A stretch of 64,000 bases of DNA from Mesosutterella multiformis (GTDB taxonomy: Bacteria; Pseudomonadota; Gammaproteobacteria; Burkholderiales; Burkholderiaceae_F): NCBI RefSeq assembly GCF_003402575.1, contig NZ_BGZJ01000001.1, positions 930,001 to 994,000 on the forward strand, written 5' to 3'. How positions within the stretch are numbered: position 1 is the stretch's first letter; each line of letters begins with the position of its first letter. Shown here piece by piece: positions 8,471-16,047 of the stretch. The notes under the pieces are model-generated. The model searched no databases and had not been told where the DNA came from. It saw only the letters and a program-made list of their open reading frames with translations. A program made the translations under genes and the position numbers.

Positions 8471-8749
8471 TCAGCCAAAAGTAGCGGGAGAGGCAACAGA
8501 AGAGACAGGCTCTTCTTCGATCGGTTCGATATTGGTGTCCTTCGTCAGCTGTTCGATCAGAAGACCGATGCGGATGCCCGTATCTTCCAGCTTCTGACGG
8601 GTCTGATTGAGTTCGTCACGCGTTCCGTTAAGCTCGTTCTGAGTGTCGGAAAGCTGCTGCTTCAGCTGCTCGTTTTCCTTGTGCAGGTTGTCAGCACGCT
8701 GAACCAGCTGGGAAATGATGGAGTCAAGTGCGTCAAGTTGTTCTTGCAT
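8471..8749 (-). CDS. ZapB-like coiled-coil cell-division protein
   Basis: A 92-residue protein, predicted cytoplasmic, whose first 70 residues are almost pure coiled coil: MQEQLDALDSIISQLVQRAD is followed by NLHKENEQLKQQL and QNELNGTRDELNQT, with hydrophobics at heptad spacing and repeated N/Q/E/K. The tail is acidic (IEPIEEEP). Location directly upstream of zapA suggests a Z-ring bridging role like ZapB, which is a synteny argument; sequence alone says only coiled coil. Short coiled-coil proteins of other families (SlyX-like) are the alternative. Confidence 0.75.
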   Translation of the reverse strand: MQEQLDALDSIISQLVQRADNLHKENEQLKQQLSDTQNELNGTRDELNQTRQKLEDTGIRIGLLIEQLTKDTNIEPIEEEPVSSVASPATFG

Positions 8750-8824
8750 TTTCTGATGCCTAAGAAAAGAGAGGTAATCCTGTCGTCTGCGGTTGCAGTT
8801 ACGGCAGCGGAAACGTTATTCGGC

Positions 8825-9622
8825 TCAGCGGCTGGCTCCGAGCACGTCGGACATGGAGTAGTACCCCTTATCCTTCGTAGACAGGAACCGGGCTGCCGTG
8901 AGAGCGCCCTGAGCGTAGCCCTCGCGGGTTGTGCTGTTATGGGTGATTTCAACCTGCTCGCCAGTGCCGGCGAAGATCACCGTGTGCTTGCCGACGACAT
9001 CGCCGCCGCGCAATGCTGCAAAACCAATTGTCCCATTCTTTCGGGGTCCCGTGTGTCCTTCGCGGGAAAGAACGGCAACTTCGTCGAAATTCTGGCCCCG
9101 GGCCTGCGCGACCCGGCGTCCCATTTCAAGAGCCGTGCCGGAGGGAGCGTCCACTTTGTTGCGGTGGTGCATCTCAAAAATTTCAACATCAACGTCTGAG
9201 AGGAGACGTGCCGCTTCTTCAATCAGTTTGAAGACCGCATTGACGCCAAGAGACGTGTTCGGGGCGAGCAGCACCGGAACCGATTCCGAGGCGGCTTCCA
9301 GCGTTTTCTTTTCTTCAGCCGTAAAGCCCGTGGTGCCGATCACAACGGCGGTACCTGACGCGGCGCAGACCGGCAGATAGGTGAGGGTGGCTTCAGGACG
9401 CGAGAAATCGATCAGCACGTCGCAGTCACGGAGTGATTCGATATCATCGGTGACGGTAACGCCGGTCGTGATCCCGGAAGGAACGCCGGCATCCTTGCCG
9501 ATCGCGCTGCTTCCGCTGTGACCGAGAGCTGCGGAGAGCTCCATATCAGGCGCTGCGAGCACGGCTTTCAGAAGCATCTGACCCATGCGGCCGTTGATTC
9601 CAGACAGAGCGACTTTAATCAT
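8825..9622 (-). CDS. dapB: 4-hydroxy-tetrahydrodipicolinate reductase DapB
   Basis: NAD(P)H-dependent reductase of the lysine/diaminopimelate pathway; cytoplasmic, supplies peptidoglycan precursors. At 265 residues it has the normal length. The dinucleotide-binding site is MIKVALSGINGRMGQMLLKA, followed by CDVLIDFSRPEATL, GTTGFTAEEK, the catalytic EMHHRNKVDAPSGTAL and the C-terminal GYAQGALTAARFL. The start lies three bases after the bamE stop codon, indicating a bamE-dapB operon. Confidence 0.96.
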   Translation of the reverse strand: MIKVALSGINGRMGQMLLKAVLAAPDMELSAALGHSGSSAIGKDAGVPSGITTGVTVTDDIESLRDCDVLIDFSRPEATLTYLPVCAASGTAVVIGTTGFTAEEKKTLEAASESVPVLLAPNTSLGVNAVFKLIEEAARLLSDVDVEIFEMHHRNKVDAPSGTALEMGRRVAQARGQNFDEVAVLSREGHTGPRKNGTIGFAALRGGDVVGKHTVIFAGTGEQVEITHNSTTREGYAQGALTAARFLSTKDKGYYSMSDVLGASR

Positions 9623-9625
9623 TGG

Positions 9626-10162
9626 CTATTCCTTTTTGGTCTGAGCTGCGGGAGCAGAGGCCGCAGGCGCGGAAGCCGCAGGCGCGGAAGCCGCGGTGCT
9701 TGCGGCCGGAGCAGCCTTCTTGGCGGCTTCGGCTTCTTCAGCCTTCTTGTCACCGAGGATCATCAGATCGGCTTCGGTTTCATCCGGCATCTTATCTGCT
9801 TCCCAGTGATCAACACGGCCCGCCGCATTGAAGTAGACAATGAGCTTACGGGTTTCGGTTTCACCGCTGCGGCGATTCACGTAGTAGACGTAATTCCAGC
9901 GATCCGTATGGAAGCGATCCTGAAGAAGCGGCAGGCCGAGCAGGAACTGAACCTGCTCCTTCGACATGCCCTTTTCCAGCTGCCCCACCATTTCAGAGGT
10001 TATAAGATTGCCCTGATAGACATCAGGACGGTAGGGGTGCAGGAACGTCGGCGTCCATTTGGCTGCGCTGTCCCATGCCCGCGAAACCGTCTGGCATCCG
10101 CTGAGAGTCAGGCAGGCTGCTGCCAGCATTGAGCCCGTCATTAGTTTTTGCAGGAATCTCAT
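9626..10162 (-). CDS. bamE: Outer membrane assembly lipoprotein BamE (SmpA/OmlA)
   Basis: Lipoprotein component of the BAM complex that inserts beta-barrel proteins into the outer membrane. The signal peptide ends in the lipobox LTLSGCQ with the acylated Cys near residue 23. The conserved core has [51 protein letters not shown] and [20 protein letters not shown], all typical of SmpA/OmlA. The C-terminus is unusual: an Ala-rich stretch and then three SAPAA repeats before QTKKE. The gene is divergent from fur, a pairing seen in many gamma- and betaproteobacteria, and is followed closely by dapB. Confidence 0.94.
   Translation of the reverse strand: MRFLQKLMTGSMLAAACLTLSGCQTVSRAWDSAAKWTPTFLHPYRPDVYQGNLITSEMVGQLEKGMSKEQVQFLLGLPLLQDRFHTDRWNYVYYVNRRSGETETRKLIVYFNAAGRVDHWEADKMPDETEADLMILGDKKAEEAEAAKKAAPAASTAASAPAASAPAASAPAAQTKKE
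9654..9698. repeat. 15-base tandem repeat in bamE
   Basis: Three consecutive 15-base units, related to GCGGAAGCCGCAGGC, at 9654-9668, 9669-9683 and 9684-9698. They encode the SAPAA pentapeptide repeats of the BamE tail. Copy number could vary between strains by slippage without breaking the frame. Confidence 0.85.
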
Positions 10163-10200
10163 TATCTAATCAACTTATCAAATGGCAATGCCTTGTTTCA

Positions 10201-10214
10201 GATACACTCGTATC
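10201..10214. promoter_or_regulatory. Palindrome in the bamE/fur divergent promoter region
   Basis: GATAC-ACTC-GTATC lies midway in the 90-base region between the divergent bamE and fur starts. It shares GATA at one end with the Fur box but is shorter than the 19-base consensus, so Fur autoregulation is possible but unproven. TTGTTT (10194) lies just upstream on plus. Confidence 0.35.
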
Positions 10215-10252
10215 ATAAAGGCAAAAGCTTCTTTGTACCTAGGTTTGAGAAT

Positions 10253-10741
10253 ATGAAAGACACATCTCGTAATCAGTCTGCCGAGCTGAAGCACGCGGGG
10301 CTGAAGGCAACCGGTCCCCGGATGAAGATTCTGGAAATTTTCCAGGAAGCTTCTCTTCAGGGAAAGCGGCACATGTCAGCGGACGACGTTTACAAGGCCC
10401 TGCTCGCTGAAGACATGGATGTTGGCCTTGCAACTGTCTACCGCGTGCTGACGCAGTTTGAAACGGCTGGAATTCTGATTCGTCACCATTTTGACACAGA
10501 CTATGCCACTTTTGAGCTGGATGACGGCTATCACCACGATCATCTGGTCTGCCTGAAGTGCGGAGCTGTCGAGGAATTCGTCGATCGTGAGATCGAAGAG
10601 CGTCAGAATGAAATCGCCAAGCGCTTCGGATTCAAGCTTGAGAGCCACTCGCTGTCGCTTTACGGTATCTGCTCCGCCTGCCAGAAGAAGGAAGCGGAAA
10701 GGAATAAGAAGCGCGAAGAGGGGATGGGGAAACCGGAGTAA
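10253..10741 (+). CDS. fur: Ferric uptake regulator Fur
   Basis: Iron-responsive repressor of iron acquisition genes. The ATG at 10253 gives 162 residues ([20 protein letters not shown]); upstream in-frame codons run into the bamE promoter region and are unlikely to be translated. An N-terminal winged helix (about 10-85) includes [10 protein letters not shown] and [14 protein letters not shown]. The dimerisation domain has [13 protein letters not shown] (regulatory metal ligands and the first CxxC at 100/103) and YGICSACQ (second CxxC at 140/143), forming the structural zinc site. The tail [13 protein letters not shown] is basic/acidic and variable in the family. Divergent from bamE. Confidence 0.96.
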   Translation: MKDTSRNQSAELKHAGLKATGPRMKILEIFQEASLQGKRHMSADDVYKALLAEDMDVGLATVYRVLTQFETAGILIRHHFDTDYATFELDDGYHHDHLVCLKCGAVEEFVDREIEERQNEIAKRFGFKLESHSLSLYGICSACQKKEAERNKKREEGMGKPE

Positions 10742-10767
10742 AGCCCCGCGTATTCGTCTGAATACCA

Positions 10768-10806
10768 AAGAGCCGGAGAGAATCTCTTCTCTCCGGCTCT
10801 TTTCTT
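10768..10806. terminator. Bidirectional terminator between fur and the phosphoethanolamine transferase
   Basis: AAGAGCCGGAGAGA pairs with TCTCTCCGGCTCTT around a short loop, with T-rich sequence beyond the stem on plus and A-rich sequence on the other side. It overlaps the last two bases of the convergent gene. Confidence 0.85.
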
Positions 10807-12406
10807 ACTTGCTTCTGAATCGGATCGCGGGGTCTTCCGGCAGTTCGTTGTACTGCCTGTCACCGAAGACACGGATCTTTGTGTCACTGCCTTCGCTCCA
10901 GAATTCAGGTGCATGACGGATGTTTTCGTTGCTGACCCGGATACCCATCCAGTCAGCCAGCCCCTCAAGCATCCGGAACCCGGTTCGGTAGGCCGGATTG
11001 ACCTGGTGTCCGTGGCTGTCAGAGGAGATTCTGAAGAAGGGCACCTCGTAATTCTGGCGATGATCGTAGCCGTGCTCAAGCTCTTTTCCTGAATCCGTGC
11101 CGGGCTTCTTCTCCATGGAGAGGCCATGGTCAGCGAAGTACACGAGAGACCAGGAGCCGCCGGCATTGGCCTTCAGGAGATCCACCGTACGCTCGACGAA
11201 GGAATCCATCATGCGGTATGTCGTGAGGTAGCAGTCCATCGCGCTGTCACCGACATCAAATGCGGCCGGCCGGCCGGAAAGCCGGGTGCAGAAAGTCGGA
11301 TGGGAGCCCATCAGATGAACGAAGAGAACCCGGGGCTTGCTGCTTCCCGCTTCCTGCTTCAGCGCCGCGCGGATCTTCGGCAGCAGCATATCGTCATCCA
11401 CGTTGGCGTCGGCGTAGTTCCCCTTAAGCCAGACCGTGTGATGGCTTCTGACACCGATCTGAGCGATCGGATTATCAAAGGCGCCGCCGCGCCCCTGGTT
11501 CGAGATCCACCAGGTGTCGAACCCCGCGGCATTCGCGAGCGTGACGATGTTGTTTTCCTTGCTGTAGCGGTCGGTGCCAGGCGTGTTGTAGGAGAGCAGG
11601 CGCGGGAGAGAAATGCCGGTATTGCCGCCCGGGGCAATGAAGTTGCTGAAGAAAGTGCCGTTCGCGCGGTTCAGATAAGGAGTCGTATCGAGCGGATAGC
11701 CGTAGACCGACGCGTAGTCGCGGCGCTGGCTTTCTCCGATGATCACAACATAAGTCTTGTACTGAGGCTCGGCTGACGTGACTTTCCAGGAGGGCGGCAG
11801 AGCATTTGCTTCTTCGCGGAGCTCCTCAGCCGAGTACCACATAGTGGTTCCGAAACTGTGGAAGAAGGACGCGGTCTGGATCTGATCGTAGGTCTTTCCG
11901 CTTCCATAAGACACGAACCAGGCAATCGCGCACGCGGCAAGCCCCGTGACGAAACCGGTTTTCCTCGGAATCTTCACCTGGCCGAAGAAATGGATAGCGG
12001 CAAGTCCGGCAAAAATAAAACCGATCGCCTCGGCAAAAAGCTGCCAGGGCGTATTCATCAGAAATTCCTGGGTTTCCGCCGGCGTCGTCTGCATGAGGGC
12101 GATAGCGACGAGAATGCTGGGCTTCCCGTAAAGAATGCCGGCCGGGAGGTAGCAGCCAAAGATGAGAACCAGAGGGATCGCGATAAACCAGCGGGAGATC
12201 TTCCACTGACTCAGTGTGAAGAGCGTGAGAATCACGAAGAGGATGTTTTTCCAGTCCCAGAACTCGCGAAGCGTGTGGTCTCCATAGGTGAGGCCCATCG
12301 CTGCGGGCAGCATCAGAGCAAAAATAAGCGCTCCCGCAATAGCAATCGGCCAAGCAAGGGGCGACCGGTCGAGAGACCGGAGGAAATTTCTGATAGTTGA
12401 AAGCAT
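10805..12406 (-). CDS. Phosphoethanolamine transferase (EptA/CptA-like sulfatase fold)
   Basis: Inner-membrane enzyme with a periplasmic catalytic domain that transfers phosphoethanolamine from phosphatidylethanolamine, most likely to lipid A or LPS core. 533 residues: five hydrophobic segments in the first 170, then an alkaline-phosphatase-fold domain. Metal/catalytic sites are VVIIGESQRRDYASVYGY, the nucleophile Thr in PGGNTGISLPRLLSY, TWWISNQG, FADHG and ELEHGYDHRQNYEVPFF. The target (lipid A, core or another acceptor) cannot be read from sequence. Family members that modify lipid A confer cationic peptide resistance. Convergent with fur; recN begins upstream on the same strand with an eight-base gap. 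Confidence 0.88.
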   Translation of the reverse strand: MLSTIRNFLRSLDRSPLAWPIAIAGALIFALMLPAAMGLTYGDHTLREFWDWKNILFVILTLFTLSQWKISRWFIAIPLVLIFGCYLPAGILYGKPSILVAIALMQTTPAETQEFLMNTPWQLFAEAIGFIFAGLAAIHFFGQVKIPRKTGFVTGLAACAIAWFVSYGSGKTYDQIQTASFFHSFGTTMWYSAEELREEANALPPSWKVTSAEPQYKTYVVIIGESQRRDYASVYGYPLDTTPYLNRANGTFFSNFIAPGGNTGISLPRLLSYNTPGTDRYSKENNIVTLANAAGFDTWWISNQGRGGAFDNPIAQIGVRSHHTVWLKGNYADANVDDDMLLPKIRAALKQEAGSSKPRVLFVHLMGSHPTFCTRLSGRPAAFDVGDSAMDCYLTTYRMMDSFVERTVDLLKANAGGSWSLVYFADHGLSMEKKPGTDSGKELEHGYDHRQNYEVPFFRISSDSHGHQVNPAYRTGFRMLEGLADWMGIRVSNENIRHAPEFWSEGSDTKIRVFGDRQYNELPEDPAIRFRSK

Positions 12407-12413
12407 AGTTAAA

Positions 12414-14096
12414 TTAATGCGTTTCCCGGGACTGCTGGGATTGAGGCGAGGAAAGACGGAGCATTTCCTTCGCGTGATCGAGCGTGGCCTGAGTCATATG
12501 AATGCCGCCGAGCATGCGGGCAATCTCTTCGATGCGGCCTTTGCTGTCGAGCTGCGTGAGAGAGCTGACAGTCTTACCGTCGACCGTCTTTTTCTCGACA
12601 TGCAGGTGATGGATGGCGCAGCTGGCAACCTGCGGCTGATGAGTCACACAGAGCACCTGGCGGTCATGCCCGAGCTGCTGCAGAAGACGTCCCACCACTT
12701 CTGCGACAGCGCCGCCGATGCCGGCGTCGATTTCGTCGAAAATCATCGTCTCGACTGGCGTCGCCCGGGCGGTGATGACAGAAATGGCAAGACTGATACG
12801 GGAAAGTTCACCGCCGGAGGCTACTTTTGTTAGTGCCCGGGGCGATACGCCTTCGTGTCCGGCAACCAGGAAATCACAGTGCTCAAGACCGTGCGGACCT
12901 GGTTCCGACGGAGAGAGACTGACCTCAAGGCGTCCTCCCTCCATGGAGAGCTTCTGCATGGCCTCCGTGACAAGCTTAGAAAGACTCTGGGCCGCGGTTC
13001 TGCGGCTTGCGCTGAGAGCTTCAGCCTCGCGCATAAAGGCGGCTTTGGCTTGCGCTGCCGCGCGCCGAAGGCTTTCTGTGTCAAATCCGGACTGAATCTC
13101 CGAGATCTGGGTGTTCACCTTGTCGTGAAGATTTTTCAGTTCTTCCGGACGGACGTGGAACTTCCGCGCGGTGTCATAGTAGGCGGAAAGACGGCTGTCG
13201 AGAGCGGCAAGCCGTTCTTCATCGAGGTCGTTTCCGTCGAGATACTGTCGGAGCGTGCTCGCCGTGTCATTCACGATGCTGGAGGCGTCACTCAGCTGCT
13301 GCGCGGCATCCTCAAGCTTTGAGTCGAAGCGGCTGAGGGAGATGATTTTCTGATAGGCGTTCCCGAGGAGCGTCTGAGCCGATACATCGTCATCCACAAG
13401 CTCCGCGGTGGCGGAGCTGATGCCGCTGATGATTTCCGAAGCGTTGGAGAGCTTTGTGTGCTCTTCAGACACCCGCTCCCACTCCCCCTTTTCAGGGGCA
13501 AGCGCGTCGAGATCCTCTTTCATCCAGGCGAGTTTCTCAAGTTCATCCTGGAGGCTGGCGGCGCGGGCATTCGCTTTCTGCAGTGCGTCCGTGGCGATCT
13601 GATAGTCCTGATAGAGCCGGCGGACTTTCTTCCGCGACTCAAAGAGCCCTCCATGGGCGTCCAGAAGCCGCAGCTGTTCAGCAGGCTTCAGAAGGGACTG
13701 GTTGGCATGCTGGCCGTGGATGTCGACGAGTTTCTCCCCGAGCGTCCTCATCTGGCTTACCGTGGCCGGAGAGCCATTGATCCAGGCTCTGGAGCGGCCG
13801 CTCGCATCAAGCACGCGGCGCATCAGAATTTCATCGTCATCCGGCTCAAAGCCGTTATCCGTGAGCCAGCGCCGTGTTGATCGGTTCTGGGAAAAGATGC
13901 CGCTCACCTCAGTTTTCTTGGCGCCTTCACGGATCACGACCGTATCCGCCCGGGCGCCGAGCAGCAGCTGCAGGGCGTCAATCAGGATGGATTTTCCTGC
14001 GCCGGTCTCACCTGTAAGGGCTGTAAACCCGCCCTCAAGATTGATCGTAAGCTCAGGAACGATAACGAAATCAGTGAGTGAAAGGCTGAGTAGCAC
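12414..14096 (-). CDS. recN: DNA repair protein RecN
   Basis: SMC-like ATPase acting in recombinational repair of double-strand breaks. At 560 residues it is near the usual 550-560. The N-terminal ATPase half has LTGETGAGKSILIDALQLLL (Walker A) and RRVLDASGRSRAWINGSPA. A long coiled-coil middle (about 150-370) follows, including KANARAASLQDELEK. The C-terminal half carries ALTKVASGGELSRISLAI (ABC signature), METMIFDEIDAGIGG (Walker B) and VLCVTHQPQVA. It lies between nadK (32-base gap) and the phosphoethanolamine transferase. nadK-recN is a widespread pairing. Confidence 0.95.
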   Translation of the reverse strand: MLLSLSLTDFVIVPELTINLEGGFTALTGETGAGKSILIDALQLLLGARADTVVIREGAKKTEVSGIFSQNRSTRRWLTDNGFEPDDDEILMRRVLDASGRSRAWINGSPATVSQMRTLGEKLVDIHGQHANQSLLKPAEQLRLLDAHGGLFESRKKVRRLYQDYQIATDALQKANARAASLQDELEKLAWMKEDLDALAPEKGEWERVSEEHTKLSNASEIISGISSATAELVDDDVSAQTLLGNAYQKIISLSRFDSKLEDAAQQLSDASSIVNDTASTLRQYLDGNDLDEERLAALDSRLSAYYDTARKFHVRPEELKNLHDKVNTQISEIQSGFDTESLRRAAAQAKAAFMREAEALSASRRTAAQSLSKLVTEAMQKLSMEGGRLEVSLSPSEPGPHGLEHCDFLVAGHEGVSPRALTKVASGGELSRISLAISVITARATPVETMIFDEIDAGIGGAVAEVVGRLLQQLGHDRQVLCVTHQPQVASCAIHHLHVEKKTVDGKTVSSLTQLDSKGRIEEIARMLGGIHMTQATLDHAKEMLRLSSPQSQQSRETH

Positions 14097-14128
14097 AGCA
14101 GGCTCCGGTGTAGGAGGACGGTGGAGTA

Positions 14129-15037
14129 CTAAAGGTTACCACTAGGGTAGCGGATGATGCGCGAGCTGGTCGGCATCAGATTCCACTTCAGTTTCCGGCG
14201 AAGAAGATCAAAGTGGTTATACCCGGCCGGATGCAGCAGCGTGAAATGGTTGCGGCCGACGTGAATGTGCAGCACATCCCCGGCCTCCATCGGCATGAAT
14301 TCCTGCATGTCGAAATAGGCCTGGCCGTCTTTGACCTCAGTGAGCTTGATATCAATCTGAGCGTCAGACGGAAGCACGATCGGACGGTTGGAAAGCGTGT
14401 GCGGCGCGACAGGAACGAGCACCACTCCCTTCAGAGACGGGTAGAGGATCGGACCGCCCGCGGCAAGCGCGTAGGCGGTTGATCCGGTGGTGGTCGCGTA
14501 GATGATGCCATCCGCTCTCTGGGAAGACATCTGGAGACCGTTCACGTAGATCGTGTACTCCACCATGCCGCCGATTTTGCCGTGTGTGATGCCGATATCG
14601 TTTACCGCGTTCGACTGGTAGACGACCCGCCCTTCGTGGAGCACGGATCCCTCAATGATCGGCCGGGGATCCCGGACGTAATGCCCCTCAAGCATGAGAG
14701 GAATCACGCGGCTCATTTCCTCAAGCACAACGTCTGTGATGAAGCCAAGGCGTCCGGCATTGATGCCGATTATCGGGCAGTCGTACTGAGCCAGGCGCCG
14801 GCCGATCCCGAGCGTCGTCCCGTCTCCGCCGAGCACGATGGCGACATCGGCTTTTTCACCGATAGTCTGAACGCTGTTCGGAGGGAAACGGACGGGGTCA
14901 GCAAGGATCTGAGACGCGGTCTCGTCCACAAGCAGTGACACGCCGCTCTGCGTCACCAGGGCTGCCAACGCCTCCAGAGGCCCCTTGAGGTCAGGAGAGC
15001 TTTTCGCAAAGATGGCTGCTGTTTTGAAAACGGACAT
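14129..15037 (-). CDS. nadK: NAD kinase NadK
   Basis: ATP-dependent NAD+ phosphorylation, the only route to NADP+. At 302 residues it has the typical proteobacterial length. Motifs include VAIVLGGDGTTLGIGRRLA (GGDGT loop), IIGINAGRLGFITDV, SNAVNDIGITHGKIGGMVEY (NAD-site NxxD), DGIIYATTTGSTAYALAAGG and PILYPSLKGVVLVPVAPH. It is followed by recN on the same strand and separated from the upstream fabI by a terminator at 15053-15088. Confidence 0.96.
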   Translation of the reverse strand: MSVFKTAAIFAKSSPDLKGPLEALAALVTQSGVSLLVDETASQILADPVRFPPNSVQTIGEKADVAIVLGGDGTTLGIGRRLAQYDCPIIGINAGRLGFITDVVLEEMSRVIPLMLEGHYVRDPRPIIEGSVLHEGRVVYQSNAVNDIGITHGKIGGMVEYTIYVNGLQMSSQRADGIIYATTTGSTAYALAAGGPILYPSLKGVVLVPVAPHTLSNRPIVLPSDAQIDIKLTEVKDGQAYFDMQEFMPMEAGDVLHIHVGRNHFTLLHPAGYNHFDLLRRKLKWNLMPTSSRIIRYPSGNL

Positions 15038-15052
15038 GTCAGCTCGAGATAG

Positions 15053-15088
15053 AAAAATCTGGCATTACTGCAGGCGCATCATGCCAGA
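15053..15088 (-). terminator. Terminator of fabI
   Basis: On the minus strand, TCTGGCAT and ATGCCAGA form a perfect eight-base stem around a 15-base loop, followed by TTTTTCT. It sits between fabI and nadK and makes fabI monocistronic. Confidence 0.8.
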
Positions 15089-15121
15089 GAAGAATGGTTA
15101 AAAGAGCAGATCCCGGGGCTA

Positions 15122-15910
15122 TCAGGCCGCGTTGGGGTTGCCCATGATGTTGTGAATGCCGCAGTCAACGTACATCACGTTGCCGGAAACACCGCTCGCG
15201 AGATCAGAGAGGAGGAACGCGGCAGCGTTGCCCACTTCTTCCGTCGTGTTCGTACGGCCAAGCGGGGACATCTCTTCGGCTTCATGAAGCATTTTGCCGA
15301 AATCCTTGATGCCGGACGCAGCCAGGGTCTTCACCGGGCCGGAGGAAATCGCGTTCGCACGGATGCCGCGGCGGCCGAGGCTGGCGGACAGGTAGCGGGT
15401 AGACGCTTCGAGAGCGGCCTTCGCGAGACCCATCGTGTTGTAGTTCGGGATCACGCGCTCGCTGCCGAGATAGGTCAGCGCGAGGATGGAAGCCTGACGG
15501 CCTTCCATCAGCGGAAGGAAGGCCTTGGCGAGGAGCGGGTAGGAACCTGCGGAGATATCCATGGCGGTGAGGAACGCTTCACGGGAGAAGCCTTCCAGGA
15601 AGTCACCGGTGATCGCTTCGCGGGGAGCGTAGCCGATCGAATGAACGAAGCCGTCAAGACCACCCCACTTTTCCTGGATAGTCTTCACAGCACCTTCGAT
15701 ATGTTCATTCTTCGTGACATCGAGCGGCAGAATGAAGTCGCTGCCGAATTCCTCAGCAAACTTGCCGATGCGGTCCCGAGCGTGATCGCCAGCATACGAG
15801 AAGGCGAGTTCAGCACCTTCGCGGTGGCAGACCTGCGCAATGCCGTACGCGATGGAATGGTTGGACAGAACTCCGGTGATGAGAATTTTTTTGCCGTTGA
15901 GAAATCCCAT
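15122..15910 (-). CDS. fabI: Enoyl-[acyl-carrier-protein] reductase FabI
   Basis: NADH-dependent reduction of trans-2-enoyl-ACP, the last step of each fatty-acid elongation cycle. A 262-residue short-chain dehydrogenase: MGFLNGKKILITGVLSNHSI is the diverged FabI nucleotide motif, VHSIGYAPRE holds the substrate region, and the catalytic pair is Tyr and Lys in PNYNTMGLAKAALEAS. The C-terminal GNVMYVDCGIHNIMG is standard. It has the classical triclosan-target architecture. It has its own terminator and an unusual tandem/inverted repeat in its upstream region at 15991-16027. Confidence 0.96.
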   Translation of the reverse strand: MGFLNGKKILITGVLSNHSIAYGIAQVCHREGAELAFSYAGDHARDRIGKFAEEFGSDFILPLDVTKNEHIEGAVKTIQEKWGGLDGFVHSIGYAPREAITGDFLEGFSREAFLTAMDISAGSYPLLAKAFLPLMEGRQASILALTYLGSERVIPNYNTMGLAKAALEASTRYLSASLGRRGIRANAISSGPVKTLAASGIKDFGKMLHEAEEMSPLGRTNTTEEVGNAAAFLLSDLASGVSGNVMYVDCGIHNIMGNPNAA

Positions 15911-15990
15911 GGTGTTTTTCTTCGTTTCTAATGAAATAGGAAATCCGCCCCAGGCTGCACCGCGGCGCGGCCGGGCAGGAGCAGAAACAC

Positions 15991-16027
15991 GATTGCTTAT
16001 TTTAGAGAGTTGCTTATTCTAGCAATC
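15991..16027. promoter_or_regulatory. Tandem repeat in the fabI upstream region
   Basis: Two contiguous 17-base units, TTGCTTATTTTAGAGAG (15993-16009) and TTGCTTATTCTAGCAAT (16010-16026), match at 13 of 17 positions. The outer ends GATTGCT and AGCAATC are also inverted repeats. The element lies about 85-115 bases upstream of the fabI start codon, within the only AT-rich part of the gap, where the fabI promoter should be (minus-strand TAAAAT lies inside it). An operator for a fabI regulator is a reasonable guess. Confidence 0.45.
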
Positions 16028-16047
16028 TAAATCAGTTAGATAAACTT

